DNA of 64,000 nucleotides from FEN-1219 sp963810755 (GTDB taxonomy: Bacteria > Pseudomonadota > Gammaproteobacteria > Steroidobacterales > Rariloculaceae), in assembly GCA_963810755.1 (NCBI GenBank), contig CAWEOP010000006.1:529013-593012 (forward strand), given 5' to 3'. The notes beneath the pieces were generated by a model. It was not told the origin of the DNA and made no database searches. It saw only the letters and a program-made list of their open reading frames with translations. A program made the translations under genes and the position numbers. How positions within the stretch are numbered: position 1 is the first letter of the stretch; every line of letters begins with the position of its first letter. This document shows positions 35,503-44,734 of the stretch, piece after piece.

Positions 35503-36428
35503 GTGTCCGCCGCACGATCTCCCAAGACTTTTCGGTTTGGTCCAGACGACTGCCTCGTCGCGACGATCACCGATCCTGCGAACGGCGCCGTCCAAGATCG
35601 GAGCGGTCATTTGGGGAATGGGCGTCGCGGAGATTCGTGTCGCGAGAGCGCTCGCGCGTCTCGGTATCGTCGCGCTGCAAGTCCGGCAAAAGGAGCGAGC
35701 GTTCGAGCGCCTCGACACGGAGGGTGTGCGCTATTGCAAGGCCGCGATCGAGGTGCTTGGCGAGAAGCGCGGTGTCGAAAACTTCGTTCTTTTCGGCAAC
35801 TGCGGTAGGGCCAGCATCTGTTTCCACACCGCTTTGCAGGACCCGCGCGTCAGCGGCTTGATCCTGACGAACGCCCACGTCAGCGACGTGCTGACCGTGA
35901 GCGCTTTCTACAAGCGCAGACTGCTGAGCAAGGAGTCGTGGCGAAAGCTCCTCACGGGGAAGTTCCATCTCGCCGCCCATCTCGCTGCCGTCCGCAGGCT
36001 CAAGACGCTGGTGCTGGGCCGAGTGTTCCGGGCCGACGAGAAAGACCTGATCGCGACGACGAGCCTCAACAAAGATCTAACGCTGCCGGACAGGATTCCC
36101 GAGCGGCTTCGCGACGCTCGCGGAACGAGGCGTGCGTATCCTGCTCGGCTTCTCGCAGGCCGACGAAGGTCTCGGCTATTTTCGTGCACAGTACGGTAAG
36201 TCGTTCGAGAAGCTTCGGGATGTGCCGGGAGTAGCGGTCGAAGTGTTGTCGACGGACGCTCACGTGCTGTCTCTCGACGACTGGGCCACGGAAGCCTTGA
36301 CGGAGATCATCTCGCGCTGGGCGACCGAGTCGAGGTTCGCGACGCGCCAAACCGCGGCCTCTTCCGATGCACGGCGAGCCTCGCGGATCTCGGCCGTACC
36401 CGATTCGCCCCGCGAGTCTGCCGTCTAA
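35503..36428 (+). CDS. Alpha/beta hydrolase of the exosortase-A-associated type (frameshifted)
   Basis: About 308 codons with two indels (near 35588 and 36113). The GTG at 35503 directly follows the ACP stop. Reading frames joined give KTFRFGPDDCLVATITDPAN, KIGAVIWGMGVAEIRVARAL, ENFVLFGNCGRASICFHTAL, VSGLILTNAHVSDVLTVSAF and LLGFSQADEGLGYFRAQYGK. It follows the pattern of the hydrolases named after exosortase A systems. At the nucleophile elbow a cysteine (GNCGRA) replaces the usual serine, as in some of those proteins. It may release or transfer the acyl group from the ACP. Function is not proven. Confidence 0.7.
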
Positions 36429-36534
36429 GACCGATCGTCTCGAGATCCGCACGAGCGAGCCGGCCGGCTCGCGATTCCCGCGATGCGTTCGACATTTGCT
36501 AGGCTACGGGCTCTCGCACACGCCGGGGGGAGTC

Positions 36535-36927
36535 ATGAGCATCCGAGGGAGTTTCGCCGTGCTCGCGTTCGCGGCACTGAGCGGCTCGCACGCAAGCGCA
36601 CACCATTCGTTCGCGGCCGAGTTCAGCTACGACGAAAGCGGCACGATCACGGGCGAGGTGATCGAAGCGCTGTTCGTGAACCCGCACGCGCACTACATCA
36701 TCGCCACCAAGGACGAGAGCGGCAAAGAGATCCTCTGGGACGCGCAGACGAGGAGCCCGAACGCGCTCGCGAACCTCGGCTGGAGCAAGGACACGATCCG
36801 CGTCGGCGAGCAGCTCACCATCGAAGGCAACCTCGGCCGCGAAAAGACGCACAAGATCTGGATTCGCGAGGTCCGCAGGGCGTCGGGCGAAGTGATCCGG
36901 CCGTCCGGCGAGGAACCGCCGCAGTGA
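36535..36927 (+). CDS. Secreted DUF6152 protein
   Basis: A 130-residue intact exported protein; signal peptide ends at ASA, mature start HHSFAAEFSYDESGTITGEV. DUF6152 continues with IEALFVNPHAHYIIATKDES, ILWDAQTRSPNALANLGWSK, LTIEGNLGREKTHKIWIREV. The ATG at 36535 has a strong GGGGGGAG upstream. Its stop overlaps the GTG start of the next gene (GTGA), so the two products are made together, as in the 32973/32100 pair. Confidence 0.88.
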   Translation: MSIRGSFAVLAFAALSGSHASAHHSFAAEFSYDESGTITGEVIEALFVNPHAHYIIATKDESGKEILWDAQTRSPNALANLGWSKDTIRVGEQLTIEGNLGREKTHKIWIREVRRASGEVIRPSGEEPPQ

Positions 36928-37953
36928 GCGGCGCTTCGCTCTCACGCCCCATGCTAGGCGCTCTCGCCGCGCTAGCCGCGACGCTGTTCGTGCCCGTCGC
37001 GCTCGCTCAGCCGTCGAAGCTCGTCGGCGACTGGTTCCTCACGCTCAACGAGCGGCGCGCGGTGCACACCGGCATCTTGACGATCGAAGCGACCGACGGC
37101 GGCCTCGCGGCGTTCGTCGACGGCGGCCCGGCCTCGCTCGAGCTCGCGGACGGCAACATCGCGCTCGAGTTCGACACCCGCGACGGCGGCGGCCAGCTGC
37201 TCAGCTACAAGCTCGAGGGGCGAGCGGAAGGCGCCGAGCTAAAGGGCGCGCTCACGCCGCCGCTCAATGCGCCGCAAGGGACGTGGCACGCGGAACGCCA
37301 CGTGGTACCTGCGCCCGCGCCGCCGAAGCCGGTCGACTTCATCGGGCGTGTGGTCGCGCACGTCGTCCGGCCTCGCGCGCGTGACGCTCGACTACACGCC
37401 GGCGGCGCAAAAGGCCGTCGACGGTTACCACTATCTCGACGACCCGGCACTGCGCTGCGTTTCGCCGGGCGTCGTGCGCGTCTCGGGTTGGCCCTACCCG
37501 CTCGAGATCGTGCAGAACGACGCGCAAGTGACGATCCTCTACGAGAGCTTCCACGAGGTTCGGCGCATCTTCTTGGACGGCCGCGGCTACCCCGAGAAGC
37601 TGCCGCATCGTGCGATGGGTTACTCGCTCGGCCGCTGGGAAGGCTCGACGCTCGTCGTCGAAACCAAAATGCTCACGCCGGGCTACGTCGATCTCGCGGG
37701 CCAGCCGCTCTCCGAGAACGCGCGCGTGGTCGAGCGCATGTCGCTCTCCGCGGACGGCCAGGCGCTGCGCAGCGAGCTCACGCTCTACGACCCGGAGAAC
37801 TACCAGCGGCCCGTGATACGCCATCGCTCGTGGCGCAAGACGCCGGAGACGGTGATCCTCGAGTACGATTGCGATCCGTATCCCTTCTTCCGCGGCCTCG
37901 AGATCGAGGGAACACTCGAAGAATACTGGCAAAGGATGCGGCGTCGACAGTAG
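36924..37953 (+). CDS. Secreted DUF6152-associated protein (one frameshift)
   Basis: About 343 codons, one extra base near 37350. The signal peptide is ALAALAATLFVPVALAQ. An N-terminal beta domain (KLVGDWFLTLNERRAVHTGI, EFDTRDGGGQLLSYKLEG) is followed by the domain shared with the proteins at 13080 and 32100: YLDDPALRCVSPGVVRVSGW, FHEVRRIFLDGRGY, GYSLGRWEGSTLVVETKMLT and ILEYDCDPYPFFRGLE. The GTG start at 36924 overlaps the DUF6152 stop. Probably a periplasmic partner of DUF6152. Function unknown. Confidence 0.78.
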
Positions 37954-37992
37954 CGACCCAAGGCCGCGCGTTCAGACATTTGGAAGGCAGCT

Positions 37993-38241
37993 ATGGCAAC
38001 CAAACGAACCAAGCGCGCGAAAAAGAAACACGCAGTGAAAGCCGCGTTGTCGAACGTCGACCTCGCGAAAGCCGGGTCGTCGCTGAATCTGCAAGTCTAC
38101 GCGCACGAAGAAAAGATCGGCGAGCTCGAAGTCGGTCGCGGCTCCTTGTACTGGTACGGCCGAAGCCGACACAAGAGCAAACGGATCAATTGGACCCGGT
38201 TTGCGGAAATGATGGATCAGCTCGCCTACGGCGAGCATTAG
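37993..38241 (+). CDS. Small basic hypothetical protein
   Basis: An 82-residue protein with a lysine/arginine-rich N-terminus (MATKRTKRAKKKHAVKAAL) and a compact C-terminal part (LNLQVYAHEEKIGELEVGRG, SLYWYGRSRHKSKRINWTRF, AEMMDQLA). The basic tail could bind nucleic acid. I do not recognise the family. It stands 39 bp after the DUF6152-associated gene on the same strand with GGAAGG-like sequence upstream, and is followed by a strong hairpin. Confidence 0.65.
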   Translation: MATKRTKRAKKKHAVKAALSNVDLAKAGSSLNLQVYAHEEKIGELEVGRGSLYWYGRSRHKSKRINWTRFAEMMDQLAYGEH

Positions 38242-38288
38242 CGCGCGGCGACGCAGCGGCTTGGGGCCGCCGACGGGACCGGATCGGC

Positions 38289-38323
38289 CCGACCGGGGAT
38301 CGCGCTGCGCGGTCCCCGGTCGG
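38289..38323. terminator. Strong hairpin between convergent genes
   Basis: Perfect 11-bp arms CCGACCGGGGA and TCCCCGGTCGG enclose a 13-nt GC-rich loop. It lies between the small basic protein gene and the convergent YCII gene, where a bidirectional terminator is expected. No T-run follows on either strand. Confidence 0.6.
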
Positions 38324-38358
38324 TGGTCCGATGCCGTTGTGACGTGCCGCGCCAGCGG

Positions 38359-38709
38359 TCAGGCCCCGGCCGGCGGCTCGTACAGTTGGTAGATCTCGCA
38401 GGTTCCCTGCCCCGCCACGCCGAGAAACCGCCGCGTGAGCTCCACCACCTTCTCTTTGGACTCGGCCTTGAGCAACGCATAGCCGCCGATGACTTCCTTG
38501 GCCTCGGCGAACGGACCGTCCGTGACGGTGACCTTGCCGCCCGTGTTCCGGTGCACGCGCACGCCCGTCTGCTTGAAGCTCACGCCCTCCGTCGCGATGA
38601 GCCAGCCCTCCTTCATCGCGTCCTGGACGAGCTGGCCCATCTTGGCCATCTCGGCTTCGGTCGGGGCGCGGTTCGAGGGCTCGTGAGTGAAAATGCTGAT
38701 GAATCGCAT
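38359..38709 (-). CDS. YCII-related (DGPF-domain) protein
   Basis: A 116-residue cytoplasmic protein of the YCII superfamily. Landmarks are MRFISIFTHEP at the start, KMGQLVQDAMKEGWLIATEG, the DGPF signature VTVTDGPFAEAKEVIGGYAL and the end FLGVAGQGTCEIYQLYEPP. Such proteins have a ferredoxin-like barrel with His/Asp pairs and are often linked to ECF sigma factors; no sigma factor is adjacent here. The start at 38709 is chosen because GGAGG lies seven bases upstream; the open frame extends further without support. Confidence 0.88.
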   Translation of the reverse strand: MRFISIFTHEPSNRAPTEAEMAKMGQLVQDAMKEGWLIATEGVSFKQTGVRVHRNTGGKVTVTDGPFAEAKEVIGGYALLKAESKEKVVELTRRFLGVAGQGTCEIYQLYEPPAGA

Positions 38710-38814
38710 GGCTGCCTCCTCGGGCGTTTTGTTGTCTACATCCATACGTCGAACGACGCGAGGCGAAATCGACACGCCCGGATGAGCTTTTTCGGCGCTG
38801 AAAGCGCCGGCGGG

Positions 38815-40474
38815 TCAGGCGGCCCCGAGGCCCGCGTCGACGATGCGCTTCGCGTCGCGCTGCACGCGACGCAGGTGCTCCACGCCGAGGAACGACTCCG
38901 CGTAGATCTTGTACACGTCCTCGGTGCCGCTCGGCCGCGCCGCGAACCACGCGTTCGCCGTGGCGACCTTCACGCCGCCGATCGCCGCGTCGTTGCCCGG
39001 CGCGCGCGACAGCTTCGCCGTAATAGTTTCTCCCGCGAGCTCGGTGGCCGTGACCGCGGCGCCGTCGAGCTTACCGAGCGCGGCCTTCTGCGCCGGCGTG
39101 GCCGCCGCATCGACGCGCTCGTAGGCCGGGCTCCCGTGCTCGGCCGTGAGCTCGGAATAAAGCTGCGACGGCGTCTTGCCCGTGACCGCGAGGATCTCGG
39201 CGGCCAGGAGACACAGCAGGATGCCGTCCTTGTCCGTCGTCCACACCGAGTTGTCGCGGCGCAGGAACGACGCGCCCGCGCTCTCTTCGCCGCCGAACGC
39301 GACCGAGCCGTCGACGAGCCCCGGCACGAACCATTTGAACCCGACCGGCACTTCCCACACGCTTCGCCTGAGCGACGCGCCGACCCGATCGATCATCGAG
39401 CTCGACACGAGCGTCTTGCCGATCGCCGCGCTCGCGGGCCACCGAGGGCGGTTCGTATAGAGATAACGAATGGCGACCGCGAGATAGTGGTTCGGGTTCA
39501 TGAGACCCGCATCGGGCGTGACGATGCCGTGGCGGTCCGCATCCGCGTCGTTGCCGGTGAGCAGGTCGAAGTCGTGGCGGCGCGCGAGCACGCTCGCCAT
39601 CGCGGAGGGGCTCGACGGGTCCATCCGGATCTTGCCGTCCCAATCGAGCGTCATGAACGCCCACTTCGGGTCGACGTTCGGATTCACGACGGTGAGGTCG
39701 AGGTCGTAAGCGTCGCGGATCGCGGCCCAGTAGTTCACGGACGCGCCGCCGAGCGGGTCCGCGCCGAGCCGCACACCGGCCTTGCGGATCGCCGCAATGT
39801 CGATGATGGTCTCGAGCTCCGCGACGTAGCGGCCGCGGAAGTCGTAGGTGTCTGCGCCCGCCTCGGCGTCTTTCGGCGCGGGGCTGCGGCGCACGTCGCG
39901 CAAGCCGTCCGCGATCAGCTCGTTCGCGCGCTTCGCGATCCAGCTCGTCGCGGCGGAGTCCGCGGGGCCGCCGTGCGGCGGGTTGTACTTGAAGCCGCCG
40001 TCGCTCGGCGGGTTGTGGCTCGGCGTCGTCACGATGCCGTCCGCCACGTCGCCGCGCGGCCACGCGATGCCGTTCAGCTTGCCGCGGTTGTAGCGTGAGG
40101 ATCGCGAGCGACAACGCGGGCGTCGGCACGAAGTCGCCGTGCGAGTCCACGAGCACGCGCACGCCGTTCCCCGCGAGCACCTCGAGCGCCGTCTGCATCG
40201 AGGGCGCGCTCAACGCGTGCGTGTCGGCGCCGAGGAACAGCGGTCCCGCGATACCTTGCCCCGCGCGGTACTCGACGATCGCTTGAGTGATCGCGGCGAT
40301 GTGATCCTCGTTGAACGACGTGGCGAGGCTCGAGCCGCGGTGCCCCGACGTGCCGAAGGCCACGCGTTGCTCCGGGATCGAGACGTCGGGCTTGCGGCGC
40401 CGATAGGCCTCGAGCAGCGCGTCGACGTCGATGAGGTCGGAGGGTCGTGCGGGGGTGCCTGCGCGGGTGTTCAT
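38815..40474 (-). CDS. pgm: Phosphoglucomutase, alpha-D-glucose type (one frameshift)
   Basis: A gene of about 552 codons, normal for this enzyme. It interconverts glucose 1-phosphate and glucose 6-phosphate. The sugar-binding start VAFGTSGHRGSSLATSFNED, the phosphoserine loop IVTTPSHNPPSDGGFKYNPP, the metal loop LLTGNDADADRHGIV, VAFGGEESAGASFLRRD and the phosphate-binding WFAARPSGTEDVYKIYAESF are all present. One extra base near 40093 splits the frame: removing it restores AILTYNRGK. Such a clean single indel in a housekeeping enzyme is a good indication of sequence error rather than a real pseudogene. The ATG at 40474 is divergent from the MBL gene. Confidence 0.92.
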
Positions 40475-40596
40475 GCGCGAATTATGGCCCAGACTTTGGC
40501 GCGAAGCTCAATCGTGCCGCAGCGCGAGCACTGACGCCTCCTTGCGATCTGCAGTAATCTTCGTGCGCAGAGAACAAGAACACCGGGGGGTATCCA

Positions 40597-42105
40597 ATGA
40601 AGCCAACGAGCCTATTCGCGAGTCTCGCCGCCATCGTGCTCGCGTGCGCGCCGGCGCACGCCCAGGAGCCGCCGCAGGCGCGCGCGCTGCTCGACGCGGC
40701 CGCGGCCGCGATGGGCGGCCGCGAGCGGATCGAGCAGCTCACGAACCTCGTGATGACGGGGTTCGGCCAGCGCTACAACTTCAACGGCAACACGAGCGCC
40801 GACCCGAACTCGCCGCCGAAGTGGCAAGCCGTCGCGACGAGCGAGCGCTTCTTCGATCTCGCCGGGGACCGCGCGCTCATTCGCGAGCGCGCGAGCAACA
40901 TGTTCCCGTTCGCCGCGCCCTTCGGCATGTCGTGGGACCCGCGCGAGCGCCTGCAAACCGGCGTCACGCTGCTCGATCATCCGCTGCCCGCGCTGCGCGC
41001 GGCGCTTAGGTCTTCGCAGCTCGGCCCCGTCGAGATCGAGGACGGCATGGTCGTCGTCGCGTTCAGGCTCGCGGACGGCACCGCCGCGCGCATTGCGCTC
41101 GACCCGCGCACGCATCTGCCGTATTGGACGCGCTGGACCACCGCCAGCGGCACGCTCGGCGACCTCACCAACACCGCCTACTTCACGGGCTACTTGCCGG
41201 TGGACGGCGTGTGGCTGCCGACGGGGATCATGAGCAGGATCGACTGGCGCAACCAAGTCACGGCCATGCTCCAGGTCGACTCATACCAGTTGAACGTGAG
41301 CGCGCTGCCGACCTTCCCGGCCGCCAATGGTTTGGCGACCCGGGGCGATGCGGGGCCGCCCGCGGTGACCACGACCAAGCTCGCGGATGGAGTCTGGGAC
41401 GTGCGCATCGCGAACGGCGGCAGCGGCGGCGCCGTGGTCGAATTCGCCGACCACCTCGTGATGTTCGAGCCGTACGGCAACGAAGCGGAGACCTTCGCGC
41501 GCATCGACGCGGCCAATCGCCTCGTGCGCGGTAAGCAGGTGACCGCCACCGTCGTGAGCCATCACCACGACGATCACGCGGGCGGCTTGCGCGCAGCGGT
41601 CGCGCGCGGGCTCACGATCATCGCGCAGCGCAGAACCGAGCAGCTCTTCGCGGAATGGGTGTCGCGGCCCGCGGTGCTGTTCCCCGACGCGCTCGCGCGC
41701 AATCCGCAGCCGCTGAAATTCGAGGCGGTCGACGAGAAGCTCGTCCTGGAGGATGCGAAGCACCGCCTCGAGGTGTATCACGCCGTCGGCGACTTCCACA
41801 TGTCGGACGCGTTGATCGCCTACCTCCCGAAAGAGAAGATCATCATGGAGGGCGATTTCACGGACGAGACCTGGACCTTCAACTGGTGGGCCGGCGCGCT
41901 CAAAGCGAACACCGAGCTCTACGGGCTCGCTCCCGAGCTCGTGGTGCCCGTGCACGGGACGCCGCAGCCGCTCGAGGCGAAGCTCGCGGACGTGAAGAAG
42001 CAAGTGGAGACGGCGCAGCGCTTCTGCGCGGAGGCGGCCGGGCGCGGGAGCTATCCGTTCGGGTGCCCGGTGCGGTATTCGACGACGGGGTTGATCGCGG
42101 AATAG
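40597..42105 (+). CDS. Secreted metallo-beta-lactamase-fold hydrolase
   Basis: A 502-residue intact exported protein. The signal peptide is SLFASLAAIVLACAPAHAQ. An N-terminal domain (about residues 25-245, beta-rich; RLQTGVTLLDHPLPALRAAL) precedes a C-terminal MBL domain. The metal motif VVSHHHDDHAGGLRAAVA contains the full HxHxDH, and further ligands are in VYHAVGDFHMSDALIAYLP and MEGDFTDE. It should be a zinc-dependent hydrolase; the substrate is unknown. The start has GGGGGG upstream. It is the first of four consecutive plus-strand genes, with the dioxygenase 51 bp downstream. Confidence 0.87.
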   Translation: MKPTSLFASLAAIVLACAPAHAQEPPQARALLDAAAAAMGGRERIEQLTNLVMTGFGQRYNFNGNTSADPNSPPKWQAVATSERFFDLAGDRALIRERASNMFPFAAPFGMSWDPRERLQTGVTLLDHPLPALRAALRSSQLGPVEIEDGMVVVAFRLADGTAARIALDPRTHLPYWTRWTTASGTLGDLTNTAYFTGYLPVDGVWLPTGIMSRIDWRNQVTAMLQVDSYQLNVSALPTFPAANGLATRGDAGPPAVTTTKLADGVWDVRIANGGSGGAVVEFADHLVMFEPYGNEAETFARIDAANRLVRGKQVTATVVSHHHDDHAGGLRAAVARGLTIIAQRRTEQLFAEWVSRPAVLFPDALARNPQPLKFEAVDEKLVLEDAKHRLEVYHAVGDFHMSDALIAYLPKEKIIMEGDFTDETWTFNWWAGALKANTELYGLAPELVVPVHGTPQPLEAKLADVKKQVETAQRFCAEAAGRGSYPFGCPVRYSTTGLIAE

Positions 42106-42156
42106 GCGGCAGCCGTCCGCGCAAGCGCGGCGTGGGAACGCCGAAAGGAGCTACAG

Positions 42157-42897
42157 ATGAGACCCGTACTCTGGATTCGATCGACGCGAATAGAACGCTT
42201 GGCGCGAACGGACCTCGATCGGCGGCGCGCGCTCGCGAGCCTCTCGGCCTGTGCCGCAACGCTCGCGCTGCCGAACGCGTTCGCGCAAGCCGCGACCTGC
42301 GTCGTGACCGAAGACGCCGGCGAGGGACCGTTCTACTTCGATCCGAAGCTCGTGCGGTCCGACGTCACGAGCGGGCGACTCGGCGCACCGCTCGACATCG
42401 CGATCCAGATCACGCGCGCGCGCGATTGCGCGCCGCTCCCCGGCGCGCGGCTCGATCTGTGGCAAGCCGATGGCGTCGGCCTCTACTCGGGCTATCGCGA
42501 CCAGCCGGCTGTCGGCGGCATTCCAACCGAGCCCACCGTCGGCGCCACGTTCTTGCGCGGCACGCAGCTCTCCGACGCGGACGGCTGGGTGCGATTCAAG
42601 ACCATCTACCCGAGCTGGTACGGCGGGCGCACGCCGCACGTCCATTTCAAGGTGTTGCTCGACGCGCGCGAGCGCATCGCGAGCCAGGTCTTCTTCGACG
42701 ACGAGGTGAACGCCGAAGTGTTCAAGAACTGGGATCCGTACCGCGAGCACGTCGCGAAACGCACCGTGTTCAACGACAGCGATCGGTTTCTCGACTTGAA
42801 CAAAGACGGGCGCATCGACGGCGTGTTCTGCAACGTCGAGCGCTACGACCGCAGCGGCGTGGCCGCGAAGGTCGTGGTGACCGTGGACGACGCGTGA
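42157..42897 (+). CDS. Exported intradiol ring-cleavage dioxygenase
   Basis: A 246-residue non-heme Fe(III) dioxygenase. Family hallmarks: EGPFYFD (residues 56-62), LDLWQADGVGLYSGY (residues 99-113) and YPSWYGGRTPHVHFKV (residues 151-166), which supply Tyr, Tyr, His161 and His163 as iron ligands. It cleaves catechol-type rings between the hydroxyls. The N-terminal DRRRALASLSACAATLALP looks like a twin-arginine-type signal, as in exported members of unknown substrate, so it is probably not part of a cytoplasmic beta-ketoadipate pathway. GAAAGGAG upstream supports the ATG at 42157. Confidence 0.88.
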   Translation: MRPVLWIRSTRIERLARTDLDRRRALASLSACAATLALPNAFAQAATCVVTEDAGEGPFYFDPKLVRSDVTSGRLGAPLDIAIQITRARDCAPLPGARLDLWQADGVGLYSGYRDQPAVGGIPTEPTVGATFLRGTQLSDADGWVRFKTIYPSWYGGRTPHVHFKVLLDARERIASQVFFDDEVNAEVFKNWDPYREHVAKRTVFNDSDRFLDLNKDGRIDGVFCNVERYDRSGVAAKVVVTVDDA

Positions 42898-42945
42898 TGC
42901 CGCGCGCAGCCGCGAGACGCGACTAGGTTTTCGAAGGAGAAGGAC

Positions 42946-43395
42946 ATGTCGGAGCATCACGCGAGGATCGAGTGGCAGCGCAGCAGCCCGGATTTCACGT
43001 ACATGACGTACAACCGCGCGCACGAGTGGCAGTTCAAGGGCACGAAAGTGCCGGCGTCGGCGGCGAAGGAGTACCGCGGCGACGAGAACCGCGTGAATCC
43101 CGAGGATGCGCTCGTCGCGGCACTGTCGTCGTGTCACATGCTCGTCTTTCTCGCGATCGCCGCGAAGCGGAAGCTCTCGCTCGATACCTATTCCGACGAC
43201 GCAGTCGGCGTGCTCGAGAAGAACGCCGACGGCAAGCTCGCCATCACGCGCGTGACACTACGGCCGAGAATCGTCTGGTCGCCGGGCGCGACCGTCTCGT
43301 CCGAGGAACTCGCGAAGATGCACCACGATGCTCACGAAGGCTGCTTCATCGCGAATTCGGTGAAGACCGAGGTCAGCGTCGCGACGCAAGGGTGA
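42946..43395 (+). CDS. OsmC-family peroxiredoxin
   Basis: A 149-residue intact cytoplasmic protein of the OsmC/Ohr family. The two redox cysteines lie in LVAALSSCHMLVFLAIAAKR and HEGCFIANSVKTEV, with VNPEDALVAALSSC the usual surrounding motif. It reduces organic hydroperoxides using thiols. GAAGGAGAAGG precedes the ATG. It lies directly after the dioxygenase, which could generate oxidised products, so a protective role in the same transcript is plausible. Confidence 0.9.
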   Translation: MSEHHARIEWQRSSPDFTYMTYNRAHEWQFKGTKVPASAAKEYRGDENRVNPEDALVAALSSCHMLVFLAIAAKRKLSLDTYSDDAVGVLEKNADGKLAITRVTLRPRIVWSPGATVSSEELAKMHHDAHEGCFIANSVKTEVSVATQG

Positions 43396-43405
43396 TGTCG
43401 ATTTG

Positions 43406-43523
43406 CGGCGCGCTACGCGCCGGTGGGCGGCCTGTCAACGACTTTCGGGCAGTCAGCCCCCGCGGTGCGCGACAAAGCCACTGGCCATAGCGACACGGCG
43501 GTGCTATTCCGTGGCGTGTCGCT
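43406..43523. terminator. Two hairpins after the OsmC gene
   Basis: Hairpin 1 has 7-bp arms CGGCGCG / CGCGCCG with a CTA loop (43406-43422), 11 nt after the OsmC stop. Hairpin 2 has 9-bp arms AGCGACACG (43489-43497) and CGTGTCGCT (43515-43523). No T-runs follow. One or both may end the 40.6-43.4 kb transcript. Confidence 0.45.
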
Positions 43524-43583
43524 TAGTCCAACAACTTGATGCATCGCGACGCGGCGCCAATCGCCCCGTCGAAGGAGAAGACC

Positions 43584-44066
43584 ATGAGCCTGTTCGGCAA
43601 CATCCTTGAAAAGCTCGGTGTCGGCGGCGGGGCATCTACACGCCAACAGCCGCCCGCGTCGACTGCGCCGCCCCCGCGCGCCACCGGCACGATCGAGAGC
43701 ACGACACTCAGCGCAGGTTCCCCGACACCCAGCGCGGGCCCCGCGACACAGAGCGCGAGCCCCGCGCCGACCACGCCGTCACTCACGCCGAGCTCGACGA
43801 AGCCGCCGGTGGACGTTTCCGCTCTACTCGAGCAACGCGCGGCGGCGAGCTCGCAAAAGCTCAATTGGCGCACGTCGATTGTCGATCTGCTCAAGCTGCT
43901 CGACATCGACAGCAGCGTCGACACGCGCAAGCAGCTCGCAACGGAGCTCAACTGCCCGCCAGAGCTCATGAGCGATTCGGCCAAAATGAACACGTGGTTG
44001 CACAAGGCCGTGCTCGAACGCGTAGCCGCCAACGGCGGCATCGTGCCGAAGGAGCTGATCCACTAA
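43584..44066 (+). CDS. DUF3597 protein
   Basis: A 160-residue protein starting MSLFGNILEKLG, the usual DUF3597 opening. A low-complexity Ser/Thr/Pro/Ala linker (residues 18-75) with repeated S-A-G-x-P-T-like units separates it from the C-terminal DUF3597 core: VDVSALLEQRAA, LNWRTSIVDLLKLLDIDSS, ELNCPPELMSDSAKMNTWLH and NGGIVPKELI. The core resembles a small LysM-adjacent helical domain; function unknown. The start at 43584 is supported by AAGGAG; a longer in-frame start at 43536 lacks support. Confidence 0.85.
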   Translation: MSLFGNILEKLGVGGGASTRQQPPASTAPPPRATGTIESTTLSAGSPTPSAGPATQSASPAPTTPSLTPSSTKPPVDVSALLEQRAAASSQKLNWRTSIVDLLKLLDIDSSVDTRKQLATELNCPPELMSDSAKMNTWLHKAVLERVAANGGIVPKELIH

Positions 44067-44199
44067 CGAAACGAGCTCGACAGCGCCGGCGACGAACAGC
44101 GCCGCATTGGACGCTGCACGAGCCGGCGCGCGTGGCCGATCACGTCGTCGAGCTCGCGCGGTTCTCGAAATAGGACCAGAGTTTGCGAATCTGCTGCGC

Positions 44200-44589
44200 C
44201 TAGCCCCTGGGTTTCAGCAATTCCGCTTTGGCCTTGTCGACATTGTGAACCGCCTCAGCTTGATCTTTGCAGGCTGCCTGAGTGCTGCCGGCCAACGAGT
44301 TGCAGGCTTCCGTGGCGACTTTGTAATCGCCGTCCGCTTTCGCTATCGCGACTTCATAGTTCCGTTGTGCAGCCGCTTCGTTCACATCGCGGCGTTCCGC
44401 CGTGACGTCCTGCTCTTGCCGCTGAATTGCCTGCGCGCCTTCTTGGCGGGCATCGGCGACCTTCTCGTTGCGATCCGCCTGCGCCTTCGAGACTTCGCGG
44501 TTCACGGTGGCAGTGGGTTCCGCCCGATTACAGCCCGCGGCGCCGGCGCCGAAGACGATCATCGATCCGATGACAATGAGTCTGTTCAT
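44200..44589 (-). CDS. Coiled-coil lipoprotein
   Basis: A 129-residue lipoprotein. The signal and lipobox MIVFGAGAAGCNRAEP place the lipidated cysteine at residue 20. The mature part is a long charged helix (SKAQADRNEKVADARQEGAQ, RRDVNEAAAQRNYEVAIAKA) with two further cysteines near the end (ATEACNSLAG, AACKDQAE). It resembles small Lpp/SmpA-like or DUF4398-type envelope lipoproteins only in design. It is probably outer-membrane anchored. It stands alone between the convergent DUF3597 gene and the methyltransferase. Confidence 0.75.
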   Translation of the reverse strand: MNRLIVIGSMIVFGAGAAGCNRAEPTATVNREVSKAQADRNEKVADARQEGAQAIQRQEQDVTAERRDVNEAAAQRNYEVAIAKADGDYKVATEACNSLAGSTQAACKDQAEAVHNVDKAKAELLKPRG

Positions 44590-44734
44590 GTTTCTGCTCC
44601 TGTTGTGTCACTCGTATGTCTGTGGTGCAAGAATGATGCCGGGCGCCCGCCTCTACGCGAGCGCACCAGCTTCACCATGACGGTGACAAGAGCAGACCTC
44701 GGCGGGCGGGAGCCCCGAGGAGGGTCGGCCGCCG

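Noticed and set aside
42157..43395. A complete aromatic (beta-ketoadipate) catabolic operon
   Set aside because: Only the exported intradiol dioxygenase is present. No muconate cycloisomerase, hydrolase or transferase genes adjoin it.
44067..44199. A coding tail after the DUF3597 gene (frame ending near 44173)
   Set aside because: Only about 30 codons look protein-like, with no start or Shine-Dalgarno and no recognised family.
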